This document shows positions 1 to 7,544 of a stretch of DNA of 64,000 bases, piece by piece. Within the stretch, counting starts at the first letter, position 1, and each line of letters begins with the position of its first letter. The translations under genes and the position numbers were made by a program. The stretch is from Caldimonas brevitalea. Lineage in GTDB: Bacteria > Pseudomonadota > Gammaproteobacteria > Burkholderiales > Burkholderiaceae_C. The stretch lies in the NCBI RefSeq assembly GCF_001017435.1, contig NZ_CP011371.1, forward strand, positions 5,704,001 to 5,768,000, in the 5' to 3' direction. The notes beneath the pieces were generated by a model that was given only the letters and a program-made list of their open reading frames with translations, did no database searches and was not told the DNA's origin.

Positions 1-1
1 G

Positions 2-118
2 ATGACGGTGGCGATGTGGTGGCGCGCCTGCTGGCTGACCTGGCGGCGCGGCGGCGTGGTGTGGCGGGGCACCCACTATCCGTTGGACACCTTGCGGCGC
101 GGCCACCGTCCGTTGTGA
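2..118 (+). CDS. C-terminal fragment of a glycosyltransferase-like protein (5' end outside window)
   Basis: An open frame enters from the left edge and stops at TGA 116-118, giving about 38 residues. The fragment is rich in Trp and Arg and ends with [17 protein letters not shown]. That ending resembles the C-terminus of family 2 glycosyltransferases, which often close with a membrane segment followed by a W-R-G-x-x-Y-P motif. The start and the catalytic domain lie outside the window, so the assignment rests only on this tail. The next gene begins about 150 bases downstream. Confidence 0.45.
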   Translation: MTVAMWWRACWLTWRRGGVVWRGTHYPLDTLRRGHRPL

Positions 119-266
119 AGCGCGCGGTCGCCGCCGCTAGGCCGCTGTAGGCGCACGCCGACGCCGCGATGCGCCTCTGCCTGAACGACGCCGCGCCGTG
201 CTGATCGCACGATGTCCTGGAACGCCACGCCCCGCGTGGCGCCGTCAGTCAGTTCAGGAGATCGTG

Positions 267-746
267 ATGGAGAAGAGCAATCCGCCGGAGGCACTCGGCG
301 CCTTCAAGCCCGTCGGACACGTGGTGGTGTCCTTCCCTTCGGAGCGAGACCTGGAAGACGCCGTGCAGGCGCTGGGTCAGGCGGGCTTCAGCCCGGCCGC
401 CCGCTACACGCCGGAACAGATGCGGGCCCAGGTCGACAGCGAGGTGGCCAACGCCAGCGTGCTGGCCAATTTCGGGCAGGAGCTGAACCTGGCCAAAGCC
501 CATGGGGAACTGGCCGACCAGGGCTACAGCTTTTTGGTGGTGGAGGCGCGCCGCGACGAGCAGGCGCGCGAGGTGGCCGCGATCGTGCAGCGTTTCCATG
601 CGGCACGGGCTCAGAAATACGGTCGTTTCCTGATCGAGGAGCTGATCGACGTGGGCTCCAACGACCACCAGGTGTTCGAATCGCCAGACCGGGGGCTGGA
701 CGCACAAACGCGCTCGGGTCGCGAGGGCGCTGCGCCGCCGCGGTGA
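267..746 (+). CDS. Conserved hypothetical protein, 159 aa
   Basis: I do not recognise a named family. ATG 267 is chosen as start because AGGAG lies 6 bases upstream (256-260); an open frame reaches further up to 198 but has no ribosome site there. The protein is soluble, with no signal peptide or membrane segment. It shows two strand-helix-strand-like halves: a GHVVVSFPSERDLEDAVQAL stretch near residues 17-36 and a YSFLVVEARRDEQAREVA stretch near residues 85-110, which recalls the pseudo-symmetric folds of small stress-type proteins. The last 25 residues are low-complexity and polar. Its neighbours (glycosyltransferase tail, infA) give no functional clue. Confidence 0.7.
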   Translation: MEKSNPPEALGAFKPVGHVVVSFPSERDLEDAVQALGQAGFSPAARYTPEQMRAQVDSEVANASVLANFGQELNLAKAHGELADQGYSFLVVEARRDEQAREVAAIVQRFHAARAQKYGRFLIEELIDVGSNDHQVFESPDRGLDAQTRSGREGAAPPR

Positions 747-777
747 GGACCTGCCGGTCGCGTCCCGGCGCCCGTGC

Positions 778-1029
778 TCAGTATGCGCGCCGCGGGGCGG
801 GGCCGCGCTGCTCGAGGTGCCGGAAGGTGATGCGGCCCTTGCTGAGGTCGTAGGGCGAGAGTTCGAGCGACACCTTGTCGCCGGCCAGGATGCGGATGTG
901 GTGCTTGCGCATCTTGCCGGAGGTGTAGGCCACCAGCTGGTGACCGTTGTCCAGCGTGACGCGGTAACGAGAATCGGGCAGCACTTCGTCCACCATGCCG
1001 TGCATCTCGATCAATTCTTCTTTGGCCAT
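778..1029 (-). CDS. infA: Translation initiation factor IF-1, paralog 1
   Basis: Encodes an 83-residue S1/OB-fold protein starting [20 protein letters not shown] and containing the IF-1 hallmark [17 protein letters not shown] near residues 37-53. IF-1 binds the A site of the 30S subunit during initiation. AGGAGAT lies just upstream of the ATG. It carries about 11 extra C-terminal residues (ending APRRAY) relative to the 72-residue form encoded by the second infA at 25785-26003. It stands alone, outside the ribosomal cluster, behind a long untranslated stretch. Several Burkholderiales carry such a second IF-1; whether it serves a special condition such as cold is inference. Confidence 0.95.
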   Translation of the reverse strand: MAKEELIEMHGMVDEVLPDSRYRVTLDNGHQLVAYTSGKMRKHHIRILAGDKVSLELSPYDLSKGRITFRHLEQRGPAPRRAY

Positions 1030-1556
1030 AACCTGATCTCCTAAAAACTCGATGGCGCAAAACGGCTCGAGCCCACTGCCGCTTCACCGAGCGAAGCGAT
1101 AGGAGCGAGCAGGCGCAGGCGCGGCCGGCAAAGCGTTCAGACGCTGCCAGACCGCTATGGGCCGCTCGGCTTACAGGGGTCGAACCGCGTCGGCCTCGCC
1201 GCAAGGCGCAACCGACGAACTCGAAGTCAAGACCGGCGCCGCTGGGACGACAACCTGCCAAGACAGACCGGTGGACGGACATCGCGGCACCGCGGACACC
1301 TCGTGCGAGATGCCCCGCGCGGCGCAACTGCCAAGGTGCAGAGCCACCGGATCGGAAGACAAGGTGCGGGACATTGCCAGCACCTCAAGCGAAGGTCGAA
1401 TGTACCACGGCAGGCGTGGCCCTGCAGGCCCACCAGCCCTTGGCCCAGGCGGCTGCGGCGGTGATGCCGGGGTGTTTTGCGCAGGGCGGCGGACGGCGTT
1501 GCAGGACCCTCGGAACCGAAGAGGTGGTGTGCCACGCGCGGTGCGGCAGTGCAGAT
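1030..1556. other. Gene-free stretch, probable long infA leader
   Basis: About 530 bases without a convincing gene on either strand. Short open frames here lack family resemblance and good ribosome sites. Read on the minus strand the segment runs directly into infA, so it may be promoter plus a long 5' leader. The best -10-like string I see is TACATT near 1398-1403 (minus), without a clear -35. A tRNA-like TTCGA string near 1180 did not fold into a tRNA. Confidence 0.35.
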
Positions 1557-1587
1557 GAAAAAAGGAGAGCCGGACCGGCTCTCCTTA
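1557..1587 (-). terminator. Rho-independent terminator of the Gly/Thr-rich protein gene
   Basis: On the minus strand a perfect hairpin (GGAGAGCC, short loop, GGCTCTCC; 1564-1584) is followed by a run of T residues (1558-1563 on the plus strand are A). It lies about 65 bases after the stop codon at 1653. Confidence 0.85.
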
Positions 1588-1652
1588 CCCGTCTGCGCGC
1601 GACGGGGCGCCCGCGGCAGCGACCGTGTCACGGCCGCGCGGCAGCGCGAACG

Positions 1653-2033
1653 TCAGGGCTTGGTGCCACCGGTCGTGCCGCCGGTGCCGCTGCCACCGGT
1701 CCCTCCGGTGGTGCCGCCCGTGGCGCCGCCGGTGCCGCCGCTGCCGGACGACGCGTCGTCCATCTTGTGTTGATCCTTGTGCTGTTGCTTCTTTTTCTTC
1801 TGGTCCTGCTTGCTGTCGCTGGTGGCGCCCGACGTCGTGCCGGTGCCCCCGCCGGAGGCCGTGGTGCCCGTCTGGGAGCCGCCACCTTGCTGACCCGCCG
1901 AGCCCGACGGCGTCGCGCCGGTGCCGGCCCCGGCGCCCGTGCCGGTGCCGGTACCGGTCTGGGCGCCGACAGCGGCGCCGACCAAGGCGGCAAACACGGC
2001 AATGCACAGTTGCCTGATCGTTGGCTTGTTCAT
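1653..2033 (-). CDS. Secreted low-complexity Gly/Thr-rich protein
   Basis: Encodes 126 residues. ATG 2033 is preferred over an ATG nine bases upstream because AGGAG abuts the upstream one but sits 9 bases from this one. Residues 1-25 form a Sec signal peptide (hydrophobic core AVFAALVGAAVGA, likely cleavage near GAQ). The mature part is almost entirely G, T, S and A, with a TGTGTGTGAGAGTG tract, broken by one highly charged block (DSKQDQKKKKQQHKDQHKMDD). No folded domain is visible, so the protein is probably disordered. It has its own terminator and is monocistronic. Function unknown; an extracytoplasmic role follows only from the signal peptide. Confidence 0.75.
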   Translation of the reverse strand: MNKPTIRQLCIAVFAALVGAAVGAQTGTGTGTGAGAGTGATPSGSAGQQGGGSQTGTTASGGGTGTTSGATSDSKQDQKKKKQQHKDQHKMDDASSGSGGTGGATGGTTGGTGGSGTGGTTGGTKP

Positions 2034-2284
2034 GAGATCCATCTCCTAAAAGCGCAAACAGTTTTGGTGAAGTCGACGCCCAGCGGCCGGTGCCGCTCGG
2101 TCTCACCGCGAGGTGCCACGCCGCCCGCGCCGGAGGTGCCGGACGCCGGGTCGTTCGAGGACCGAGTCAGTGCGGGCAAGCAGCGTGCGACGTGCGCCGC
2201 GCGACTTCGGGTACGATGCCGCCGGGCCGCCCCATGGCGGCTCACGTCGCTCGGACGGTTCCGGGCGCTCACGTGAAAGCACAC

Positions 2285-3523
2285 ATGTCCGCTCCTGCAG
2301 GCAAGCGCCGTTTTGCGCGCATCGATCGCCTTCCTCCCTACGTCTTCAACATCACCGCCGAGCTCCGGGCCGCGGCGCGCCGGCGCGGCGAAGACATCAT
2401 CGACATGAGCATGGGCAACCCCGACGGGGCCACGCCGGCGCACATCGTCGCCAAGCTGACCGAGGCCGCACAGCGCCCCGACACGCACGGTTACTCGACG
2501 TCCAAAGGCATTCCGCGCTTGCGCCGTGCCATCTCGCACTGGTACCGGGACCGCTACGCAGTCGACATCGACCCCGACAGCGAAGCCATCGTCACGATCG
2601 GCTCCAAGGAGGGCCTTGCCCACCTGATGCTCGCGACGCTCGACCGCGGCGACACGGTGCTGGTGCCCGACCCGAGCTATCCCATCCACCTGTATGGCGC
2701 GGTGATCGCCGGTGCCGACATCCGTTCGGTGCCCTTGACCCCCGACGTGGACTTTTTCGCCGAGTTGGAGAAGGCCATCCGCGGCAGCTATCCCAAGCCC
2801 AAGATGATGGTGCTGGGCTTCCCGTCCAACCCGACCGCGCAATGTGTCGAGCTCGATTTCTTCGAGCGGGTGGTGGCGCTGGCGCGCAAGCACGAGATCC
2901 TGGTGGTGCACGACCTGGCCTATGCCGACATCGTGTTCGATGGCTGGAAGGCACCGTCCATCCTGCAGGTGCCGGGGGCCAAGGACGTCGCGGTGGAGTT
3001 CTTCACGCTGTCCAAGAGTTACAACATGGCCGGCTGGCGCATCGGCTTCATGGTCGGCAACCCCGACCTGGTGGCGGCGCTGGCGCGCATCAAGAGCTAC
3101 CACGATTACGGCACCTTCACGCCGCTGCAGGTCGCGGCGATTGCGGCACTCGAAGGCGACCAGGGCTGTGTGCGTGAGATCACGGCGCAGTACCAGCGCC
3201 GTCGCGATGTGCTGGTCAAGGGCCTGCACGAGGCCGGCTGGAAGGTCGAGTGCCCGAAGGCGTCGATGTACATCTGGGCCCGCATCCCGGAGCCGTACCG
3301 GGCGCTCGGCTCGCTCGAGTTCGCCAAACAGCTGCTGCAGAAGGCCAAGGTGTCGGTCTCGCCGGGTATCGGTTTTGGCGACCACGGTGACGACCACGTG
3401 CGCTTCGCGCTGATCGAGAACGAGTCCCGCATCCGCCAGGCGGTGCGCGGTATCAAGGCCATGTTCAAGGCCGACGGTCTGTTGCTGCCGTCGAAGCCGG
3501 CCGGCGCTGCCGCGGCCGCTTGA
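2285..3523 (+). CDS. alaC: Alanine-synthesising transaminase AlaC
   Basis: Encodes 412 residues, the same length as E. coli AlaC and closely matching it throughout (for example [43 protein letters not shown]). It is a fold-type I PLP aminotransferase that transfers an amino group to pyruvate to form alanine; the PLP-binding lysine is K244 in the TLSKSYN motif. ATG 2285 is chosen because homology starts there, although the frame is open further upstream. No signal peptide, cytosolic. The gene stands alone between the divergent secreted-protein gene and speD. Confidence 0.95.
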   Translation: MSAPAGKRRFARIDRLPPYVFNITAELRAAARRRGEDIIDMSMGNPDGATPAHIVAKLTEAAQRPDTHGYSTSKGIPRLRRAISHWYRDRYAVDIDPDSEAIVTIGSKEGLAHLMLATLDRGDTVLVPDPSYPIHLYGAVIAGADIRSVPLTPDVDFFAELEKAIRGSYPKPKMMVLGFPSNPTAQCVELDFFERVVALARKHEILVVHDLAYADIVFDGWKAPSILQVPGAKDVAVEFFTLSKSYNMAGWRIGFMVGNPDLVAALARIKSYHDYGTFTPLQVAAIAALEGDQGCVREITAQYQRRRDVLVKGLHEAGWKVECPKASMYIWARIPEPYRALGSLEFAKQLLQKAKVSVSPGIGFGDHGDDHVRFALIENESRIRQAVRGIKAMFKADGLLLPSKPAGAAAAA

Positions 3524-3649
3524 GGAGGCCCTGACCGGGTGCACCGGGGCGCGCTGGCGGCAAGCACACCGGCGCCGCCCTCGCCACCCCTCTTCAGTGC
3601 GACAAAGGTCGCACCCGCGGCCCAGGCCCCCCCGGCATAATCGCCGGCC

Positions 3650-4042
3650 ATGCAAGGACTGCACCTCACTGCCGACCTGCAGGGCTGTCCCGCAGGCCTT
3701 GCGCCGATGACCGACCGCCTCGCGCTGCGGGCCTTGTGCGTCGAACTGGTGGTGCAAGCCGGGCTGCAGCCGGTCGGCGAGCTGTTCCATCGCTTCACGC
3801 CCGCGCATCCCGACGAGGCGGCCGGCGTGACCGGCGTGGTGCTGCTGGCCGAATCGCACCTGGCCATCCACACCTGGCCCGAGCTGGGCGGCGTCACGCT
3901 CGACGTCTACGTTTGCAACTTCAGCGACGACAACCGCGGCCGTGCCCAGGCGCTGATGGACAGCCTGGTGCGCGCCTTCAAGCCGCAGCGGGTGCAGCGC
4001 CAGCAGCTGGAGCGGGGTGGCCTGGCGGCGCTGCTACGTTAG
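3650..4042 (+). CDS. speD: S-adenosylmethionine decarboxylase proenzyme, class 1b type
   Basis: Encodes a 130-residue single-domain AdoMet decarboxylase of the short bacterial SpeD/SpeH type. The self-cleavage motif ESHLAIHTWPE is present; Ser69 would become the pyruvoyl cofactor, and Cys89 in YVCNF matches the catalytic acid position. The product, decarboxylated AdoMet, is the aminopropyl donor for spermidine synthase, and a SpeE homolog lies 1.6 kb away. The gene is convergent with the FAD-protein gene, the two stop codons overlapping by four bases (4039-4042). It belongs to the polyamine/membrane cluster running to 10348. Confidence 0.95.
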   Translation: MQGLHLTADLQGCPAGLAPMTDRLALRALCVELVVQAGLQPVGELFHRFTPAHPDEAAGVTGVVLLAESHLAIHTWPELGGVTLDVYVCNFSDDNRGRAQALMDSLVRAFKPQRVQRQQLERGGLAALLR

Positions 4043-5679
4043 CGTCGCAGCTCGTCGGCCAGCCGGCCCCCGACCTGTACCCCCCAGGTGTAGGCCTCTT
4101 CGAATACCGAGTACGCGGACAGGTCGGCATGTGCATATCGGACCCGCCCGCTGGCCTCCCCCAAGGCCGCCAGCGCCGGGCTGCCGCGCAGCCCGGGCAC
4201 CGGGATGCTCATCGCATGTCCATACCGCATCAGGTCGATGCGCCCCAGCTTGCTTCGCAGATCGGGATGCAGCGGCGCCAGGTCGGCCAGCATCGATTCG
4301 GCCCAGGCGGACCAGGGCCGCTCGAGCAGTTCGCGGCGCTGCGCCGCGGGCAAAGTCCAATAGACCGTCAGCACCGTCGGGCCGGGATGGGGCCGGGTGC
4401 TCTGGTGCATCGCATCGACATAGCCGAGCGCCCGCGGATCGCCGCCAAGGCGCACGTTGTCCCATGACGCCGGCGCGCCGTGCGGCCGCTCCACCAGCGC
4501 CTCGTCGAGCTGCAGATTGCCCACCAGCCAGGGCGCGCGGCGCTGCAGGTCGAGCGCGGCGGCCAACGCGTCGGGCGGCCGGGGGCCGAGCAGCCGGGCG
4601 GCGACGAACAACGGTGTCGCGAGCACCACGTGGCCGGCCTGCCAGGCTTCCAGCTGTTGCCGCGTCTCGTCCCAGGCCAGCACGCTCACGTCGTGACGGC
4701 CGGCCTCGACGTGCAACACCGTGCGCCCGGGGTGCAGCCGCGATGCCAAGGGCGCGGCAAGCCGCTCGACGATCCAGGCGTTGCCCTCGGGCCAGGTGAA
4801 GACCGGCTCGCGCTCGGATGCTTCGTCGCCCGGGGCGTGGAAACCATGGCGGCTCGCGAAGTAATGCAAGCCCGCCCAGGCCGACACGACGTCTGCGCCG
4901 GCGCCGTAGTCGTCTCGGCAGCAGTAATCGAGGTACCAGCGCAGCCGCACATCGTCGAGGCCGTGGGGGCGCAACCACTGGTCGAAGGTCAGCGCGTCGA
5001 GGCGGGCATGCGCAGGGGTCCATCCCGCGCGGGAGGTCGGCATCGCAAATCCGGCCTCGCGGCTCGTTTGCGCCACCAGCCGCGAGAAGCTGCGGTACTG
5101 CGCCAGCGTCGTCGACCCCGGTGCCGCGGGCGGCAGCAGGCCGTCGACCCACCCGCCCTCGAAGAACAGCCGCTCCTGCGGGCTGTGGCACAGGTGGCGC
5201 TCGTCGTATTGGGTGCGGCCGTGCACCTGCCGCGACAGCCCCAGCGCTTCGAGCAACTCGGCCACCTCGTGGGCCTGCGCCCCCGGCACCGGCAGGTAAT
5301 GGGCGCCGAGCGGGCAGCGCATGCCGGCGAGGGTGTGCCCGCGGCTGTTGCCGCCGGGCGTGTCCTCCAGCTCCAGCAGCTGCACGTCGTCCACGCCGCG
5401 CGCGCTCAAGGCGCGTGCCACCGCGAGCCCGGCAACACCGGCACCGACGACAACCACCGCGGCACGCCGGCGAACTGCCGGGGCCGGCAATCCGCCCGAC
5501 TTGTTGGCTTCGCGCAAGCGGTGGCCGCGTTGCCAGGCGCTGCCCACCCAACCGCCCTGCAGGGTGGCCGGTGGCGTGGTGGGGCGACAAGCCGGCAGGC
5601 CGGCGCCGAGCGCCGCGGCCGCCCCGGCCACCAGGCAGGCGCGGCGCGACAGCCCCCGCCCGGAAGCCGGCCCGCTCAC
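4039..5679 (-). CDS. FAD-dependent oxidoreductase with Tat/lipobox leader
   Basis: Encodes 546 residues if started at GTG 5679, which overlaps the SpeE stop codon as GTGA; no ATG is available near the N-terminus. The leader has a twin-Arg pair (SRRACL, R12-R13), a hydrophobic core and a lipobox-like GLPAC (Cys31), predicting a Tat-exported lipoprotein or periplasmic enzyme. An FAD-binding Rossmann motif VVVVGAGVAGLAVARAL follows at residues 75-91, then a PGGNSRG segment typical of amine-oxidase/phytoene-desaturase-like flavoproteins. Translational coupling to speE suggests a polyamine- or membrane-related substrate, but the substrate is unknown. Family is fairly sure, role is not. Confidence 0.8.
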   Translation of the reverse strand: MSGPASGRGLSRRACLVAGAAAALGAGLPACRPTTPPATLQGGWVGSAWQRGHRLREANKSGGLPAPAVRRRAAVVVVGAGVAGLAVARALSARGVDDVQLLELEDTPGGNSRGHTLAGMRCPLGAHYLPVPGAQAHEVAELLEALGLSRQVHGRTQYDERHLCHSPQERLFFEGGWVDGLLPPAAPGSTTLAQYRSFSRLVAQTSREAGFAMPTSRAGWTPAHARLDALTFDQWLRPHGLDDVRLRWYLDYCCRDDYGAGADVVSAWAGLHYFASRHGFHAPGDEASEREPVFTWPEGNAWIVERLAAPLASRLHPGRTVLHVEAGRHDVSVLAWDETRQQLEAWQAGHVVLATPLFVAARLLGPRPPDALAAALDLQRRAPWLVGNLQLDEALVERPHGAPASWDNVRLGGDPRALGYVDAMHQSTRPHPGPTVLTVYWTLPAAQRRELLERPWSAWAESMLADLAPLHPDLRSKLGRIDLMRYGHAMSIPVPGLRGSPALAALGEASGRVRYAHADLSAYSVFEEAYTWGVQVGGRLADELRR

Positions 5680-7241
5680 TGCACTTGCCCCCACTCGCGT
5701 TCGAAGGTGTGCACCAGCACCTGGTTGGAGAGCCGGTTCACCTCGGTCGGCACCCGTGCCATGTCGGGCGGGAAGTGCAGCAGCGCGGGCAGCCCATCCA
5801 GGGTCAGGAAGCGCAATCCCGGCGGCAAGGCCGTCGGCAAACGCCAGGGCCGGCGCCCCGCCAGCGTGAAGCCCCATTCGCCGAAGCTGGGCACATGGGC
5901 GTGGTACGCGGTGACGTTGAAGCCGACCGCCTCCAACGTCGTGGTCACGGTCCAGAAGCTGTGCCGCGCGATCAGCGGCGAGGTGGTCTGCACCACCAGG
6001 TAGCCCGCGGCCGCGAGGCGCTGGTCGACGCGCTCGTAGAAACTCGTCGTGTAGAGCTTGCCCAGCGAAAAATTGCTGGGGTCGGGGAAGTCGACCACGA
6101 TCACGTCGAACGGCTCGCCCGGCTGTTCCAGCCACTGGAAGGCGTCGGCATTGACCACCTGCACCTTGGGCGAGCGCAGCGCCTCGCCATTGAGGCGGCG
6201 CAACAGCGGCTGTTCGGTGAACAAGCGCGTGACGTGGGCATCGAGGTCGACCAGCACCACCTGCTCGACGCTCGGGTACTTGAGGATCTCGCGCACTGCC
6301 AGCCCGTCGCCGCCGCCCAGCACCAGCACCCGCCGGGGGGCGCCATGCGCGGCCATGGCCGGGTGCACCAGGGCTTCGTGATAGCGGTACTCGTCGCGCG
6401 AGTGGAACTGCAGGTTGCCGTTGAGGAACAGCCGCACGCCGGCGGGCCCCGACGTCAGCACCACCCGCTGGTAGGCGCTGCTCTCGCGCAGGATGACACG
6501 CTCGCCATAGAAGTGGTCCTCGGCCCAGCTGGTGAAGCGGTCGGCGCCGAGCATCGCGACGCACAAGACCGCGACCACCGCCGCACACGAGAGTGCATAA
6601 CCGCCGGGTCGGCGCAGCTCACCGCGGAACAGCCACAGGGCCCACACCGCCACGGCAGCATTGAGCAGCCCGAAAAACACGCCGGTGCGCACCAGGCCCA
6701 GGTGCGGCACCAGCAGCAACGGAAACGCCAGCGCGACCACCAGGGCGCCCAGGTAGTCGAAGGTCAGCACCTGCGAGACCAGCTCTTTCAGGGCATACCG
6801 TTCGCTGAAGTGCCGCTTGAGGATGCGCATCACCAGCGGGATCTCGAGCCCCACCAGGGCGCCGACCAGCAGCACCAGGGCATACAGGAGCACGCGGAAG
6901 GCGCCGGCCGCGCCTGGCGGCAGCATGCTGTGGGCCGCGAACAAGGCGGCCGGCATCAGCCCGCCGACCAGGCCCACCAGCAGCTCGATGCGCAGGAATT
7001 GCGCGACCAGCTGGCGTTCGACAAACCGCGACAGCCACGAGCCCAGCCCCATCGCGAACAGATAGGTGCCGATGATGGTGGAGAACTGCAACACCGAGTC
7101 GCCCAGCAAATAGCTGGCGAGTGCGCCGGCGGCGAGTTCGTAGACCAGCCCGCAGGCCGCGATCACGAACACCGAGGCCAGCAGGGCCAGCTCGCCCGGG
7201 GCGATACGGCGGGCGGGGCGCGTGTCGGGGGTGGCCGTCAC
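5676..7241 (-). CDS. speE: Membrane-embedded spermidine synthase family protein
   Basis: Encodes 521 residues. Residues 18-235 hold about seven membrane segments. Residues 240-510 form a spermidine/spermine synthase domain with the AdoMet-type loop GGGDG (309-313), VDLD (331-334) and the catalytic-aspartate motif VVDFPDP (D384). The domain would transfer an aminopropyl group from decarboxylated AdoMet, supplied by SpeD, to an amine acceptor, at the membrane. The substrate could differ from putrescine because the membrane fusion form is distinct from soluble SpeE. It lies 32 bases after the DUF350 gene and overlaps the FAD-protein start, so the three are probably one mRNA. Confidence 0.92.
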   Translation of the reverse strand: MTATPDTRPARRIAPGELALLASVFVIAACGLVYELAAGALASYLLGDSVLQFSTIIGTYLFAMGLGSWLSRFVERQLVAQFLRIELLVGLVGGLMPAALFAAHSMLPPGAAGAFRVLLYALVLLVGALVGLEIPLVMRILKRHFSERYALKELVSQVLTFDYLGALVVALAFPLLLVPHLGLVRTGVFFGLLNAAVAVWALWLFRGELRRPGGYALSCAAVVAVLCVAMLGADRFTSWAEDHFYGERVILRESSAYQRVVLTSGPAGVRLFLNGNLQFHSRDEYRYHEALVHPAMAAHGAPRRVLVLGGGDGLAVREILKYPSVEQVVLVDLDAHVTRLFTEQPLLRRLNGEALRSPKVQVVNADAFQWLEQPGEPFDVIVVDFPDPSNFSLGKLYTTSFYERVDQRLAAAGYLVVQTTSPLIARHSFWTVTTTLEAVGFNVTAYHAHVPSFGEWGFTLAGRRPWRLPTALPPGLRFLTLDGLPALLHFPPDMARVPTEVNRLSNQVLVHTFEREWGQVQ

Positions 7242-7273
7242 ATCAGGCCTCGGGGAAGGTCAGCGCGGCGCGC

Positions 7274-7495
7274 TCAATGAATGGCCGCAGCGACGATGAT
7301 CGCGATGCCCAGACACATCGCCCCCACCACGATGGCCAGCGCGTTGTTGCGCTTCTCGACGATTTCGGCCCACAGGTCATAGGGCGTGAGCTTGTCGATC
7401 ACGACGAAGCTGATCCAGAACACCAGCACGCCGATCAGCGCGTAGAGCATGGAGCCGAAGAAAACGGACGGCTTGAGCCATTCGATGCCCATCAT
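7274..7495 (-). CDS. DUF350 small membrane protein
   Basis: Encodes 73 residues with two hydrophobic helices (about residues 10-33 and 50-72) separated by a polar DKLTPYDLWAEIVEKRNNALA stretch, the signature of DUF350 proteins. GGAG is 9 bases before the ATG. DUF350 function is not established, but the family recurs beside SpeD/SpeE and DUF4178 genes, as here. It sits between the DUF4178 gene (49 bases upstream) and speE (32 bases downstream). A partner or channel role in the membrane is inference. Confidence 0.85.
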   Translation of the reverse strand: MMGIEWLKPSVFFGSMLYALIGVLVFWISFVVIDKLTPYDLWAEIVEKRNNALAIVVGAMCLGIAIIVAAAIH

Positions 7496-7544
7496 GTTGA
7501 GTGTCTCCGAGTAGATGAGTGGTCAAAGATCAACAGGTGTTGCG

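Noticed and set aside
198..266. N-terminal extension of the 267-746 gene
   Set aside because: ATG 267 has AGGAG at the right distance; the extension has Arg/Pro-rich noise and no ribosome site.
1139..1215. tRNA-like string with TTCGA on the minus strand upstream of infA
   Set aside because: No cloverleaf, no matching acceptor stem and no encoded CCA.
1653..1990. Repeat or CRISPR-like array in the Gly/Thr-coding DNA
   Set aside because: The repetition comes from G/T codons in a low-complexity protein; there are no equal repeats with unique spacers.
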